DNA from: Bordetella genomosp. 1
GTDB lineage: Bacteria; Pseudomonadota; Gammaproteobacteria; Burkholderiales; Burkholderiaceae_B
Direction of reading: 5' to 3'
DNA length: 64,000 nt
Assembly (NCBI RefSeq): GCF_002261335.1
Contig: NZ_NEVL01000002.1
Span: 372,001-436,000 of the forward strand
Every line of letters starts with the position of its first letter. The stretch's first letter is position 1. A program made the position numbers and the translations under genes. The notes below the pieces were generated by a model. That model searched no databases, was not told where the DNA came from, and saw only the letters and a list, made by a program, of their open reading frames with translations. Shown here piece by piece: positions 47,224 to 58,688 of this stretch.

Positions 47224-48870
47224 TCACATGCCGTTGTAGACCGGACCTTCGCCACCTTGCGGGGCGACCCAGACGATGTTCTGGCGCGGATCCTTGATGT
47301 CGCAGGTCTTGCAGTGCACGCAGTTCTGCGCGTTGATCTGCAGGCGATCGGCGCCGTGGTCGTCCTTGATGAACTCGTACACGCCGGCCGGACAGTAACG
47401 CGCCTCGGGGCCACCGTAGGTGGCCAGGTTCACCGTCACCGGGATCTCGGGATCCTTGAGCGTGAGGTGGACCGGCTCGTTCTCTTCGTGGTTGGTGTTG
47501 GAGATGAACACCGAACTCAGGCGGTCGAACGTGAGCTTGCCGTCGGGCTTCGGATAGTCGATGCGTGCGCACTGCGAAGCGGGTTGCAGACAGGCGTGAT
47601 CGGGCTTGTTGTTGCGCAGCGACCAGGGCATCTTGCCCTTGAGCAGCTTCTGTTCGATGCCGGTCATGAGCACGGCCACCGTGCGGCCCTTCTTGAACCA
47701 CTGCTTGAAGTTGCGCGCGCGATCGAGCTCGGCGTGCAGCCACGACTTCTCGAAGGCGGCCGGGTAGGCGGAGAGCTCATCCTGGCGGCGATCGGCGACG
47801 ACGGCCTCGAACGCGGCTTCGGCGGCCATCATGCCCGACTTGATCGCGGCATGGCTGCCCTTAATGCGCGAGGCGTTCAGGAAGCCGGCCTCACAGCCGA
47901 CCATCGCGCCGCCCGGGAAGGTGAGCTTGGGCAGCGCCAGCAGGCCGCCCGCGGTGATCGCGCGGGCGCCGTAGGCAATGCGCTTGCCGCCTTCGAAGGT
48001 GCCGCGGATGGCGGGGTGGGTCTTGTAGCGCTGGAATTCCTCGAACGGCGAGAGCCACGGATTGGCGTAGTCCAGGCCCACGATCAGGCCGACCACCACG
48101 ATGTTGTTGTCGAGGTGATAGAGGAACGAACCGCCGTAGGTGTCGGCATCCAGCGGCCAGCCGGCGGTGTGCACCACCAGGCCGGGACGCGATTGCGCCG
48201 GATCGACTTCCCACATTTCCTTGATGCCGATGCCGTAGCTCTGGGCGTTGCGGCCCTCGTCGAGCTTGAAGCGTTCGATCAGCTGGCGGCCCAGCTGGCC
48301 GCGCGAACCTTCGGCGAAGATGGTGTAGCGCGCCAGCAGTTCCATGCCGGGCTGGTAATGGTCGGTGTGCGAGCCGTCGCGGGCCACGCCCATGTCGCCG
48401 GTGGCCACGCCACGGACGGCGCCCGCTTCGTCGTAGAGCACTTCGGCGGCGGCAAAGCCCGGGAAGATGTCCACGCCGAGGGCCTCGGCCTGCTCGCCCA
48501 GCCACTGCGCCACGTCACCCAGGCGCACGATGTAGTTGCCCTTGTTGTGGAAACAGTCGGGCAGCAGCCATTCGGGCGTGCTGCGCGCGCCGGTGGGGCT
48601 CAGGAACAGGAACTTATCCTGCGTGACCGGCACGTTCAGCGGCGCGCCTTTTTCCTTCCAGTCGGGAATCAGCTCGGTCAGTGCGCTGGGGTCCATGACC
48701 GCGCCCGACAGGATGTGCGCGCCGATGGCGGCGCCTTTTTCCAATACACACACGCCGATTTCCTGATTCTTTTCGGCGGCAAGCTGTTTCAGGCGGATGG
48801 CAGTGGCGAGACCGGCGGGACCGCCGCCGACCACCACCACGTCGTATTCCATCGACTCGCGTTCAGACAT
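47224..48870 (-). CDS. etfQO: electron transfer flavoprotein-ubiquinone oxidoreductase
   Basis: A 548-residue membrane-associated enzyme that passes electrons from ETF (acyl-CoA dehydrogenases) to ubiquinone. FAD motif DVVVVGGGPAGLATAIRL is near the N-terminus. The C-terminal 4Fe-4S site uses Cys in EARYCPAGVYEF and three in NCVHCKTCDIKDP. A GIKEMWEVDP segment is conserved. MSERESMEYD is chosen as start because a GAGGGGA box lies upstream and the longer frame adds no family sequence. It gives the acyl-CoA pathways here an exit to respiration. Confidence 0.95.
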   Translation of the reverse strand: MSERESMEYDVVVVGGGPAGLATAIRLKQLAAEKNQEIGVCVLEKGAAIGAHILSGAVMDPSALTELIPDWKEKGAPLNVPVTQDKFLFLSPTGARSTPEWLLPDCFHNKGNYIVRLGDVAQWLGEQAEALGVDIFPGFAAAEVLYDEAGAVRGVATGDMGVARDGSHTDHYQPGMELLARYTIFAEGSRGQLGRQLIERFKLDEGRNAQSYGIGIKEMWEVDPAQSRPGLVVHTAGWPLDADTYGGSFLYHLDNNIVVVGLIVGLDYANPWLSPFEEFQRYKTHPAIRGTFEGGKRIAYGARAITAGGLLALPKLTFPGGAMVGCEAGFLNASRIKGSHAAIKSGMMAAEAAFEAVVADRRQDELSAYPAAFEKSWLHAELDRARNFKQWFKKGRTVAVLMTGIEQKLLKGKMPWSLRNNKPDHACLQPASQCARIDYPKPDGKLTFDRLSSVFISNTNHEENEPVHLTLKDPEIPVTVNLATYGGPEARYCPAGVYEFIKDDHGADRLQINAQNCVHCKTCDIKDPRQNIVWVAPQGGEGPVYNGM

Positions 48871-48927
48871 TACGAAAATCCCCTCTATGTGTCCTGCTCT
48901 GGCAGGCGGTATTATCAATGATTGTAT

Positions 48928-48949
48928 TGCAGCCTGCACTCAGGCTGCA
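48928..48949. repeat. perfect 9-bp inverted repeat between etfQO and the thioesterase
   Basis: TGCAGCCTG-CACT-CAGGCTGCA in the divergent promoter region. It may be an operator for a dimeric regulator, or an RNA hairpin in the 5' region of one of the genes. Confidence 0.5.
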
Positions 48950-48975
48950 TGCCCGTGATTACAGGAGTCCGGTGA

Positions 48976-49428
48976 GTGAACCCTACAGAACCGGCGGCCA
49001 CGCTTGAAGTGGGCGCCGTGCATCAAATCGATCTGCCGCTGCGCTGGGGCGATTCCGACGCCCTCAACCATCTGAACAACACCCTTTACTTCCGCCTGAT
49101 GGAAGAGGCGCGCATGCGCATCCTCTATGACTCGGGGCTCACGCTGCCGGCTGAGCAAGGGCCGATCCTGGCGCACGCCTCGTGCGATTTCCTGCGTCCG
49201 CTCACCTATCCGGCCACGGTGCGCGTCACGCATACCGTGAGCAAGATGGGCCGCTCCAGCATGGAGCTCGAGCTCACGCTCGAGAAGGTCGGCGACGATG
49301 GCGGCCCGTATGCGCGCGGCCGCAACGTGCTGGTCTGGATGGACTACGTGGCAAACCGCTCGGCGCCCTGGCCGCCCGAGGTGCTGGCGCGCCTGGCGGA
49401 CCAACTGCGCTTGCAGCAATCACGCTAG
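48976..49428 (+). CDS. acyl-CoA thioesterase (4HBT hotdog fold)
   Basis: A 150-residue single hotdog-domain thioesterase. The active-site region LRWGDSDALNHLNNTLYFRLMEE (catalytic Asp in WGDSDALNH) matches the 4-hydroxybenzoyl-CoA thioesterase/YbgC group. GTG start with CAGGAG 8 bases upstream. It is divergent from etfQO and precedes scoAB, again acyl-CoA metabolism. The acyl chain is unknown. Confidence 0.88.
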   Translation: MNPTEPAATLEVGAVHQIDLPLRWGDSDALNHLNNTLYFRLMEEARMRILYDSGLTLPAEQGPILAHASCDFLRPLTYPATVRVTHTVSKMGRSSMELELTLEKVGDDGGPYARGRNVLVWMDYVANRSAPWPPEVLARLADQLRLQQSR

Positions 49429-49535
49429 CCGGTAGAATCGCTGCAAAGCACAAAAGAATATCGAAGGGGGCGCGGCGTATCGTCGTCAGGGCCTCCCGCC
49501 AGTTTGATTCTCTATATCAACCAGGAGTTGGAGCG

Positions 49536-50234
49536 ATGGACAAGGTATATGCAAGCGCCCAGGAGGCGCTCGCAGGCATCGTCAAGAACGGCCAGATGAT
49601 CGCCGTGGGCGGCTTCGGCCTTTGCGGCATTCCCGAGGCGCTGATTGCCGCGCTGCGCGATTCGGGCGTGAAAGACCTCACCTGCATCAGCAATAACGCC
49701 GGGGTCGACGGTTTCGGCCTGGGCCAGCTGCTCAACACGCGCCAGGTGCGCAAGATGATTGCCTCGTACGTGGGCGAAAACAAGGAATTCGAACGCCAGT
49801 ACCTGTCGGGCGAACTCGAGCTCGAGTTCACGCCGCAGGGCACGCTGGCCGAGAAGCTGCGCGCCGGCGGCGCCGGCATCCCGGCCTTCTTCACCCGCAC
49901 CGGCGTGGGCACCATCGTCGCCGACGGCAAGGAAATCCGCGAGTTCGACGGCCATCAATATGTGATGGAACGCGCGCTCACGCCCGACGTGTCGCTGGTC
50001 AAGGCGCACATCGCCGACCGCAGCGGCAACCTGGTGTTCCGCAAGACCGCCCGCAACTTCAATCCCAACGTCGCCATGGCCGGCAAGATCACCGTGGTCG
50101 AGGTCGAGAAGATCGTTGATACCGGCACGCTGGACCCCGATCAGGTCCACCTGCCCGGCATCTATGTGCACCGGATCGTGCTCAACACGAATCCCGAGAA
50201 GCGCATCGAACAACGCACCACTCGCCCGGCCTAA
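49536..50234 (+). CDS. scoA: 3-oxoacid CoA-transferase subunit A
   Basis: A 232-residue subunit of succinyl-CoA:3-oxoacid CoA-transferase, which activates acetoacetate using succinyl-CoA. Family features: MIAVGGFGLCGIPEALI (CoA-binding GxGxxG-like), the SNNAGVDGFGLGQLL block, and EFTPQGTLAEKLRAGGAGIP (split). CAGGAG upstream supports the ATG. scoB follows after 12 bases. Confidence 0.95.
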   Translation: MDKVYASAQEALAGIVKNGQMIAVGGFGLCGIPEALIAALRDSGVKDLTCISNNAGVDGFGLGQLLNTRQVRKMIASYVGENKEFERQYLSGELELEFTPQGTLAEKLRAGGAGIPAFFTRTGVGTIVADGKEIREFDGHQYVMERALTPDVSLVKAHIADRSGNLVFRKTARNFNPNVAMAGKITVVEVEKIVDTGTLDPDQVHLPGIYVHRIVLNTNPEKRIEQRTTRPA

Positions 50235-50246
50235 AGGAGAACAGTC

Positions 50247-50900
<654 letters not shown>

Positions 50901-50930
50901 ACCTCCGTCGGCCGGCCTCGCGCCGGCATG

Positions 50931-50967
50931 AAAACCCCGCACGGCGTCGCCCTGCGGGGTTTTTTTG
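50931..50967 (+). terminator. terminator after scoB
   Basis: An 11-bp stem AAAACCCCGCA / TGCGGGGTTTT with an 11-base loop that can itself pair, then TTTT. Confidence 0.9.
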
Positions 50968-51100
50968 CGCTTGTGGGCGGCCCACGCCCCTGAAAATCGT
51001 CCGTCAAGTGGACGTTCGCCCCGGTGCACGATGCACCGTGATGGGGCGTCTCCCAGGAGCGAGGCCCATGCACCAGAATGGCCGCAAGGGTATTCCCTAA
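50968..51100. other. gene-free stretch between scoB and the peptide operon
   Basis: No coding region recognised. It holds a perfect 7-bp inverted repeat CGGTGCA-CGA-TGCACCG (51022-51038) of unknown role. Confidence 0.45.
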
Positions 51101-51104
51101 ATAT

Positions 51105-51149
51105 GAAAATTTATTTTCTTACTTAAAATTCGCCGGTAAACAAATTTAC
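51105..51149 (+). promoter_or_regulatory. candidate RpiR operator region
   Basis: Inverted repeats GAAAAT-TT-ATTTTC (51105-51118) and GTAAA-CAAA-TTTAC (51136-51149) in an AT-rich stretch about 100 bases before the rpiR-type gene. GAAA/TTTC palindromes are typical of MurR/RpiR binding sites. Confidence 0.5.
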
Positions 51150-51244
51150 ATAAAGGGGGCCGCCGAGGCCGCCTTCGCATCTCCGGCACCCGCACGATCC
51201 GTCCTCTCCCAACGCCTCCGCCGCACGCCCACTCCCGCCCCTCC

Positions 51245-52129
51245 ATGACCCAGGCCGCCACTCCGATCGCCGAACGCATCGCGCGCGCCCAGCCTACGTT
51301 CAGCCGCACCCAGCACCGGATGGCGGAATACGTGCTGGCGCACCAGTTCCGCGTCGCGACCATGACGATCGACGAGTTCGCCGGTGCGGCGGGCGTGTCG
51401 GTGGCGAGCGCCAACCGCTTCGCGCGGGCGCTCGACCTGCCGGGTTACCCGCAGTTCCGCGCCGAGCTGGCGCGCGGCTTCGAGTCGGCGCTGGAGCCGG
51501 TGGAGAAGCTGCGCGTGGAGCTGGCCCATTCGGCCAGCGCGGTGCAGATCTTCGCCGCCACGCTCGAGGAAGACATCCGCAACGCGCAGCGCACCCTGCA
51601 GTCGCTCGACGCGGCCGCCTGTGAGCGCGCGGTGCAGGCCGTGCTGGGCGCGGAGCGCGTGTTCATCATCGGTTTCGGCGCGAGCGGCTTCCTGGCCGGC
51701 ATGCTGCAACGCGGGCTGTGCATGCATCTGCACTCCTGCGAGTCGCTTGCCGGGCCGGGTGGCGTGTCGCATGCCGCGCGCCAGATGTCGCGCATGACCA
51801 GCCGCGACCTCGTGATCGCGATCGGCTTTCCGCGCTACCTGGCCGACACGGTGACGCTGGCGCGCGCCGCCCAGAGCGCGGGCGTGCCGGTGCTGGTGCT
51901 GACCGACAAGCCGACCTCGCCGCTGGCGCCGTGCGCCACGGTGGCGCTGTACGCGCATTCGAGCCGTCAGTTGCTGTCGAATTCCGAAACCGGCGCGCTG
52001 GGCCTGATCGAGGGCCTGTCGGCCGCGGTCGCGCATCGCGCTAAAGACTCAATCGAAGCCGCCGCTGGCGTGACCCAGTCGGTCATGCCCTGGCTTATCC
52101 ATGGTGTAGCAGGAGCAGGAAAACGATGA
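51245..52129 (+). CDS. MurR/RpiR-family regulator of the peptide operon
   Basis: A 294-residue regulator. The N-terminal HTH_6 domain is about 8-85 (MTIDEFAGAAGVSVASANRFARALD, split, with the RpiR helix AAGVSVASANRFARAL). A SIS domain at about 125-265 (VFIIGFGASGFLAGMLQR and SRDLVIAIGFPRYLADTV) usually binds a phosphosugar or amino-sugar. First gene of the operon, its stop overlaps iaaA (ATGA). The SIS domain suggests the inducer is a sugar-linked compound such as a muropeptide, or a related metabolite. Inference only. Confidence 0.88.
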   Translation: MTQAATPIAERIARAQPTFSRTQHRMAEYVLAHQFRVATMTIDEFAGAAGVSVASANRFARALDLPGYPQFRAELARGFESALEPVEKLRVELAHSASAVQIFAATLEEDIRNAQRTLQSLDAAACERAVQAVLGAERVFIIGFGASGFLAGMLQRGLCMHLHSCESLAGPGGVSHAARQMSRMTSRDLVIAIGFPRYLADTVTLARAAQSAGVPVLVLTDKPTSPLAPCATVALYAHSSRQLLSNSETGALGLIEGLSAAVAHRAKDSIEAAAGVTQSVMPWLIHGVAGAGKR

Positions 52130-53106
52130 TTACCCCCGTGATCGCGATCCACGGTGGCGCCGGCGCGATGGCGCGCGCCGCGATGTCGCCCGAGAAGGAA
52201 CAGGAATATCTGGACGCGCTGCGCCGCATCGTGGCCGCCGGCCAGCGGGTGCTGGCCGATGGCGGCTCGGCGCTCGACGCCGTGACCGAAGCGGTGCGCC
52301 TGCTCGAAGACTGCCCGCTGTTCAACGCCGGCCACGGGGCCGTGTTCACCAGCGCCGCGACGCATGAGCTCGACGCCGCCATCATGGACGGCGCCACGCT
52401 GCGCTCGGGCGCCATCGCCAACGTCAGCAACGTGCGCAATCCGGTGCTGGCCGCGCGCAAGGTCATGGAGAACAGCAAGCACGTGTTCTTCGTGGGCGAG
52501 GGCGCCGAGACCTACGCCGCCGAACAGGGCCTGGACATCGTCGACCCGTCGTACTTCTCGACCGAGGCGCGCCGCGAGCAATTGTTGCGCGTGCAACGCG
52601 AGAACCCCGACGCCGCCGTGCTCGATCACGACGGCCAGGCACTGGTGGCCCGCGGCCAGCCCGCGCCGGCCGATCCGCTCGACAGCGACAAGAAGTTCGG
52701 CACGGTGGGCGCGGTGGCGCTCGACGCCCAGGGCAACCTGGCCGCGGCCACCTCGACCGGCGGCATCACCAACAAGCAGGTCGGCCGCGTCGGCGACGCG
52801 CCGCTGATCGGCGCCGGCACCTACGCCAACAACCGCACCTGCGCGGTGTCCACCACCGGCACCGGCGAGATGTTCATCCGCATGGTGGCGGCCTACGACA
52901 TCTCCGCCCTGATGGAATACACCGGCGCCAGCCTGCAGCAGGCCGCCGATCGCGTCGTGATGGAAAAGCTGCCCACCATCGAGGGCAAGGGCGGCCTGGT
53001 GGCCGTCGACGCACAGGGCAACGTGGCGTTGCCCTTCAACACCGAAGGCATGTACCGGGGTTTTGGCCGTGTTGGCCAGCAGCCCGACGTTGCCATTTAC
53101 CGATGA
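52126..53106 (+). CDS. iaaA: isoaspartyl peptidase/L-asparaginase precursor
   Basis: A 326-residue Ntn hydrolase that self-cleaves before its nucleophile Thr193, in [10 protein letters not shown], to form alpha and beta subunits. The N-terminal [19 protein letters not shown] and the TSTGGITNK loop are typical. Known relatives hydrolyse beta-aspartyl dipeptides and asparagine. AGGAGCAGGA precedes the start. In E. coli iaaA also heads the gsiABCD operon, so the order here supports the call. Confidence 0.94.
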   Translation: MITPVIAIHGGAGAMARAAMSPEKEQEYLDALRRIVAAGQRVLADGGSALDAVTEAVRLLEDCPLFNAGHGAVFTSAATHELDAAIMDGATLRSGAIANVSNVRNPVLAARKVMENSKHVFFVGEGAETYAAEQGLDIVDPSYFSTEARREQLLRVQRENPDAAVLDHDGQALVARGQPAPADPLDSDKKFGTVGAVALDAQGNLAAATSTGGITNKQVGRVGDAPLIGAGTYANNRTCAVSTTGTGEMFIRMVAAYDISALMEYTGASLQQAADRVVMEKLPTIEGKGGLVAVDAQGNVALPFNTEGMYRGFGRVGQQPDVAIYR

Positions 53107-53152
53107 CACGGCGCGCGCTGCGCGCCCCGCAAGCACTAGGAATGAATTGAAT

Positions 53153-55039
<1,887 letters not shown>

Positions 55040-55138
55040 GATCGTTTTTCGCTGTGTCGTGAGCGTAGCGGCCGCCGGCCGCGCCTCTTACGGTTTTTTC
55101 CGCCAATCCGCCTCTCCTTTACGAATCAGGAGTCCGCA

Positions 55139-56692
55139 ATGATGAAAGTACTGCGCCCCACCAAGCTGATGGCCGCCGCCGCGCTGGCCTTCGGTGTCCT
55201 CGCGTCGCCCCTGGCGCACGCCAGCAAGGACGTGACCTTCGCCGTGTCGATCGCGCTGGAAACGCTCGATCCGTACAACACGAACAGCACCCTGAACCAG
55301 GCGGTGGGCAAGGCCTACTACGAAGGCCTGTTCGAATTCGACAAGGACCTGAAGGTCCAGAAGGTCCTGGCGACCGACTACACCGCCAGCGAAGACGGCC
55401 TGGTGTACACGTTCAAGCTGCGCCCCGGCGTCAAGTTCCAGGACGGCACCGACTTCAACGCCGAAGCCGTGAAGATCAACTTCGACCGTCCGGCCGACCC
55501 GAACAACCGTCTGTCGCGCTACATCCAGTTCAGCGTGATCGACAAGATCGAAGTGGTCGACAACCTGACCGTCAAGATCACCCTGAAGAAGCCGTTCTCG
55601 GCCTTCATCAACGCGCTGGCCCACCCGGCCGCCATGATGATCTCGCCCGCCGCGCTGAAGAAGTACGGCAAGGACATCGGTTTCCACCCGGTCGGCACCG
55701 GCCCGTTCGAATTCGTCGAGTGGAAGCCCGCCGAATACCTGAAGGTCAAGAAGTTCGACGGCTACTGGAACAAGGGCAAGCCGAAGGTCGATTCGATCAC
55801 CTTCCGCACCGTGACCGACAACAACACCCGCGCCGCCGTGGTGCAGACCGGTGAAGCGCACTTCGCCTTCCCGGTGCCGTTCGAGCAGGCCCCGATGCTG
55901 GCCAAGAACGACAAGCTGGACGTGGTCGACCACAAGAACTCGATCATGGCCCGCTACCTGTCGATGAACACGCTGGTCAAGCCGTTCGACGACGTGCGCG
56001 TGCGCCAGGCCATCAACTACGCCATCAACAAGCAGGCGCTGGCCAAGGTTGCCTTCAACGGCTACGCCACCGTGGTCGACGGCGTCGTGCCGCAGGGCGT
56101 GGACTACGCCTACAAGACCGGCCCGTGGGGCTACGATCCCGCCAAGGCGCGCGAACTGCTGAAGCAGGCCGGCTACCCGAACGGTTTCGAAACCCAGCTG
56201 TGGTCCGCCTATAACGACGGCACCTCGGTCAAGGTGGTGCAGTTCCTGCAGCAGCAGCTGCAACAGGTCGGCATCAAGACCTCGGTCGAAGTGCTGGAAT
56301 CGGGTCAGCGCGTGCAGCGCGTGCAACAGGTGCAGAAGCCTGAAGACGCGAAGGTCCGCCTGTACTACGCCGGCTGGTCGTCCTCGACCGGTGAAGCCGA
56401 CTGGGGCCTGCGTCCGCTGCTGAGCACCCCGGCCTACCCGCCCGTGCTGAACAACGTGTCGTACTACTCGAACGCCAAGGTCGACGCCGGCATCCAGGAA
56501 GCCCTGGCCACGACCGACCGCGCCAAGAAGACCGAGATCTACAAGAACGTTCAGGAAACCATCTGGAACGACGCTCCGTGGGCGTTCCTGGTGACCCAGA
56601 ACAACGTGTATGTGAAGTCGAAGAACCTGACCGGCGTGTATGTCGAACCCGACACCTCGTTCTGGTTCGGTGACATCGATCTGAAGCAGTAA
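55139..56692 (+). CDS. gsiB: peptide ABC substrate-binding protein (GsiB-like, SBP family 5)
   Basis: A 517-residue periplasmic binding protein. The signal peptide is about residues 1-27 (ending AHASKD). SBP_bac_5 features: ETLDPYNTNSTLNQAVGKAYY region and HPVGTGPFEFVEW. ATG ATG start. Codon use is markedly more biased (mostly AAC, AAG, GAC, GTG) than in its neighbours, consistent with high expression. A very stable hairpin follows before the permease genes, which would give more binding protein than permease. Confidence 0.93.
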   Translation: MMKVLRPTKLMAAAALAFGVLASPLAHASKDVTFAVSIALETLDPYNTNSTLNQAVGKAYYEGLFEFDKDLKVQKVLATDYTASEDGLVYTFKLRPGVKFQDGTDFNAEAVKINFDRPADPNNRLSRYIQFSVIDKIEVVDNLTVKITLKKPFSAFINALAHPAAMMISPAALKKYGKDIGFHPVGTGPFEFVEWKPAEYLKVKKFDGYWNKGKPKVDSITFRTVTDNNTRAAVVQTGEAHFAFPVPFEQAPMLAKNDKLDVVDHKNSIMARYLSMNTLVKPFDDVRVRQAINYAINKQALAKVAFNGYATVVDGVVPQGVDYAYKTGPWGYDPAKARELLKQAGYPNGFETQLWSAYNDGTSVKVVQFLQQQLQQVGIKTSVEVLESGQRVQRVQQVQKPEDAKVRLYYAGWSSSTGEADWGLRPLLSTPAYPPVLNNVSYYSNAKVDAGIQEALATTDRAKKTEIYKNVQETIWNDAPWAFLVTQNNVYVKSKNLTGVYVEPDTSFWFGDIDLKQ

Positions 56693-56720
56693 ACGCAGTA
56701 AACCCAAGAAGGCCGCATTT

Positions 56721-56743
56721 GGCGGGGGCACGGTGCCCCCGCC
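56721..56743 (+). repeat. stable intercistronic hairpin between gsiB and gsiC
   Basis: A perfect 10-bp stem GGCGGGGGCA / TGCCCCCGCC with a CGG loop and no T tract. Such structures after binding-protein genes often protect the upstream mRNA from 3' decay. Confidence 0.7.
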
Positions 56744-56761
56744 GATGTCGCAGGAATTTCA

Positions 56762-57682
56762 ATGCTGACCTACATCGTCAAACGTCTATTGGGCATGATC
56801 CCCACGATGCTTCTGGTATCCGTGGTCGTGTTCCTGTTCGTGCACATGCTGCCCGGTGATCCGGCGCGCCTGGCCGCGGGCCCCGAGGCCGACCAGGAAA
56901 CCGTCGATCTCGTGCGCAAGCAGCTGGGCCTGGATCTGCCCTTGCCGCAGCAGTTCGTGCGCTATTTCTCGAATCTGCTCCAGGGCGACCTGGGCAATTC
57001 GTTGCGCACCAAGCGTCCCGTCGCGACCGAAATCGCCGACCGTTTCATGCCCACGCTGTGGCTGACCATCACCAGTATGGTCTGGTCCGTGATATTCGGC
57101 ATGGTGATCGGCATCGTCTCGGCGGTGTGGCGCAATCGCTGGCCCGACCGGCTCGGCATGACGTTGGCGGTGTCGGGCATCTCGTTCCCGGCCTTCGCGC
57201 TGGGCATGATGCTGATGCAGGTGTTCTCGGTGAACCTGGGCTGGCTGCCCACCGTGGGCGCCTCGACCTGGCAACACTACATTCTTCCCTCGATCACGCT
57301 GGGCGCCGCCGTGGCCGCCGTGATGGCGCGCTTCACCCGCGCGTCGTTCGTCGAAGTGATCCAGGAGGATTTCGTCCGGACCGCCCGCGCCAAGGGCCTG
57401 TCCGAGCGCCGCGTGGTGATCAAGCACGCGCTGCGCAATGCGCTGATTCCCGTGATCACGATGATGGGCCTGCAGTTCGGCTTTCTGCTGGGCGGCTCCA
57501 TCGTGGTCGAGACGGTGTTCAACTGGCCCGGCCTCGGCCGCCTGCTGGTCGACGCCGTGACCCAGCGCGACTTCACGGTGATCCAGGGCCTCGTGCTGCT
57601 GTTCTCGTTCGAATTCATCCTGATCAACCTGATTGTCGACGTGCTGTACGGCGTCATCAATCCCAGCATCCGATACAAGTGA
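56762..57682 (+). CDS. gsiC: peptide ABC transporter permease (GsiC/DppB-like)
   Basis: A 306-residue permease with six helices. The N-terminal helix [20 protein letters not shown] (split) is typical of the DppB branch. The EAA loop [21 protein letters not shown] lies at about 205-225. It is coupled to gsiD: its last codons lie 7 bases before that start. Confidence 0.93.
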   Translation: MLTYIVKRLLGMIPTMLLVSVVVFLFVHMLPGDPARLAAGPEADQETVDLVRKQLGLDLPLPQQFVRYFSNLLQGDLGNSLRTKRPVATEIADRFMPTLWLTITSMVWSVIFGMVIGIVSAVWRNRWPDRLGMTLAVSGISFPAFALGMMLMQVFSVNLGWLPTVGASTWQHYILPSITLGAAVAAVMARFTRASFVEVIQEDFVRTARAKGLSERRVVIKHALRNALIPVITMMGLQFGFLLGGSIVVETVFNWPGLGRLLVDAVTQRDFTVIQGLVLLFSFEFILINLIVDVLYGVINPSIRYK

Positions 57683-57689
57683 GGGCGGC

Positions 57690-58589
57690 ATGAGCAATCC
57701 GACTACCGCCACCGCCGCCCAGGCGGCACCCAAGAACGACGTGCGCACGCCGCTCACCGAGTTCTGGCGCAAGTTCAAGAAGCAGAAGCTCGCCGTGGGC
57801 GCAGGCCTGTTCGTGCTGCTGCTGGTGATCGTGGCCATCTTCGCGCCGTGGATCGTGCCGTTTGACGCCGAGAACTTCTTCGACTACGACGCCATCAATG
57901 CCGGCCCGTCGGCCGTGCACTGGCTCGGCGTGGACTCGCTCGGCCGCGACATCTTCAGCCGCATCCTGATGGGCTCGCGCATCTCGCTGGCCGCGGGCTT
58001 CCTGTCGGTCGCGATGGGTGCCGTGGTGGGCACCTTCATGGGCCTGATGGCCGGCTACTACCAGGGCTGGTGGGAGCGCATCACGATGCGCATCTCCGAC
58101 GTGCTGCTGGCGTTCCCCGGCATGCTGCTGGCGATCGGCGTGGTGGCGGTGCTCGGGTCGAGCATGGTCAACGTGGTCGTGGCCGTGGCCGTGTTCAGCG
58201 TGCCGGCGTTTGCCCGCCTGGTGCGCGGCAACACGCTCTCGATCAAGCAGATGACCTACGTCGAAGCGGTCAAGAGCGTGGGCGCGTCCGACTGGACCAT
58301 CATCATGCGCCACATCCTGCCCGGCACGATCTCGCCGATCGTGGTCTACGGCACGATGCGCATCGGCACCTCGATCATCACCGCCGCCAGCCTGTCGTTC
58401 CTCGGCATGGGCGCGCAGCCGCCGACGCCGGAGTGGGGCGCCATGCTCAACGAAGCGCGCGCCGACATGGTGATGGCGCCGCACGTGGCGATCTTCCCCG
58501 CGCTGGCGATCTTCCTGACCGTGCTGGCATTCAACCTGCTGGGCGATGGCCTGCGCGACGCGCTCGACCCCAAGATCGACCGCAAGTAA
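57690..58589 (+). CDS. gsiD: peptide ABC transporter permease (GsiD/DppC-like)
   Basis: A 299-residue second permease. An N-terminal soluble stretch of about 30 residues precedes the first helix, as in Dpp[23 protein letters not shown] (DppC signature, split) and the EAA loop [23 protein letters not shown] are present. GAGGGCGGC before the ATG decides this start over a longer frame inside gsiC. Confidence 0.93.
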   Translation: MSNPTTATAAQAAPKNDVRTPLTEFWRKFKKQKLAVGAGLFVLLLVIVAIFAPWIVPFDAENFFDYDAINAGPSAVHWLGVDSLGRDIFSRILMGSRISLAAGFLSVAMGAVVGTFMGLMAGYYQGWWERITMRISDVLLAFPGMLLAIGVVAVLGSSMVNVVVAVAVFSVPAFARLVRGNTLSIKQMTYVEAVKSVGASDWTIIMRHILPGTISPIVVYGTMRIGTSIITAASLSFLGMGAQPPTPEWGAMLNEARADMVMAPHVAIFPALAIFLTVLAFNLLGDGLRDALDPKIDRK

Positions 58590-58642
58590 ATCGTTCTTGC
58601 GCCGTCTGGACGTCCCGGACGCGGCCCCGTGCCGCGCCCGGT

Positions 58643-58661
58643 GCCGCCCAGGCGGCGTTTT
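58643..58661 (+). terminator. weak hairpin with T tract between gsiD and the DmpA gene
   Basis: GCCGCC / GGCGGC with a short loop followed by GTTTT. At best a partial terminator that would lower expression of the three downstream peptidase genes. Confidence 0.35.
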
Positions 58662-58688
58662 GCATTCTGGAGGCCGCCTCGCGCGGCA

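Noticed and set aside
45838-48921. Long plus-strand frame opposite the monooxygenase, SDR and etfQO genes
   Set aside because: Low-complexity Arg/Gly/His sequence with no motif. The minus-strand genes have intact catalytic and metal motifs.
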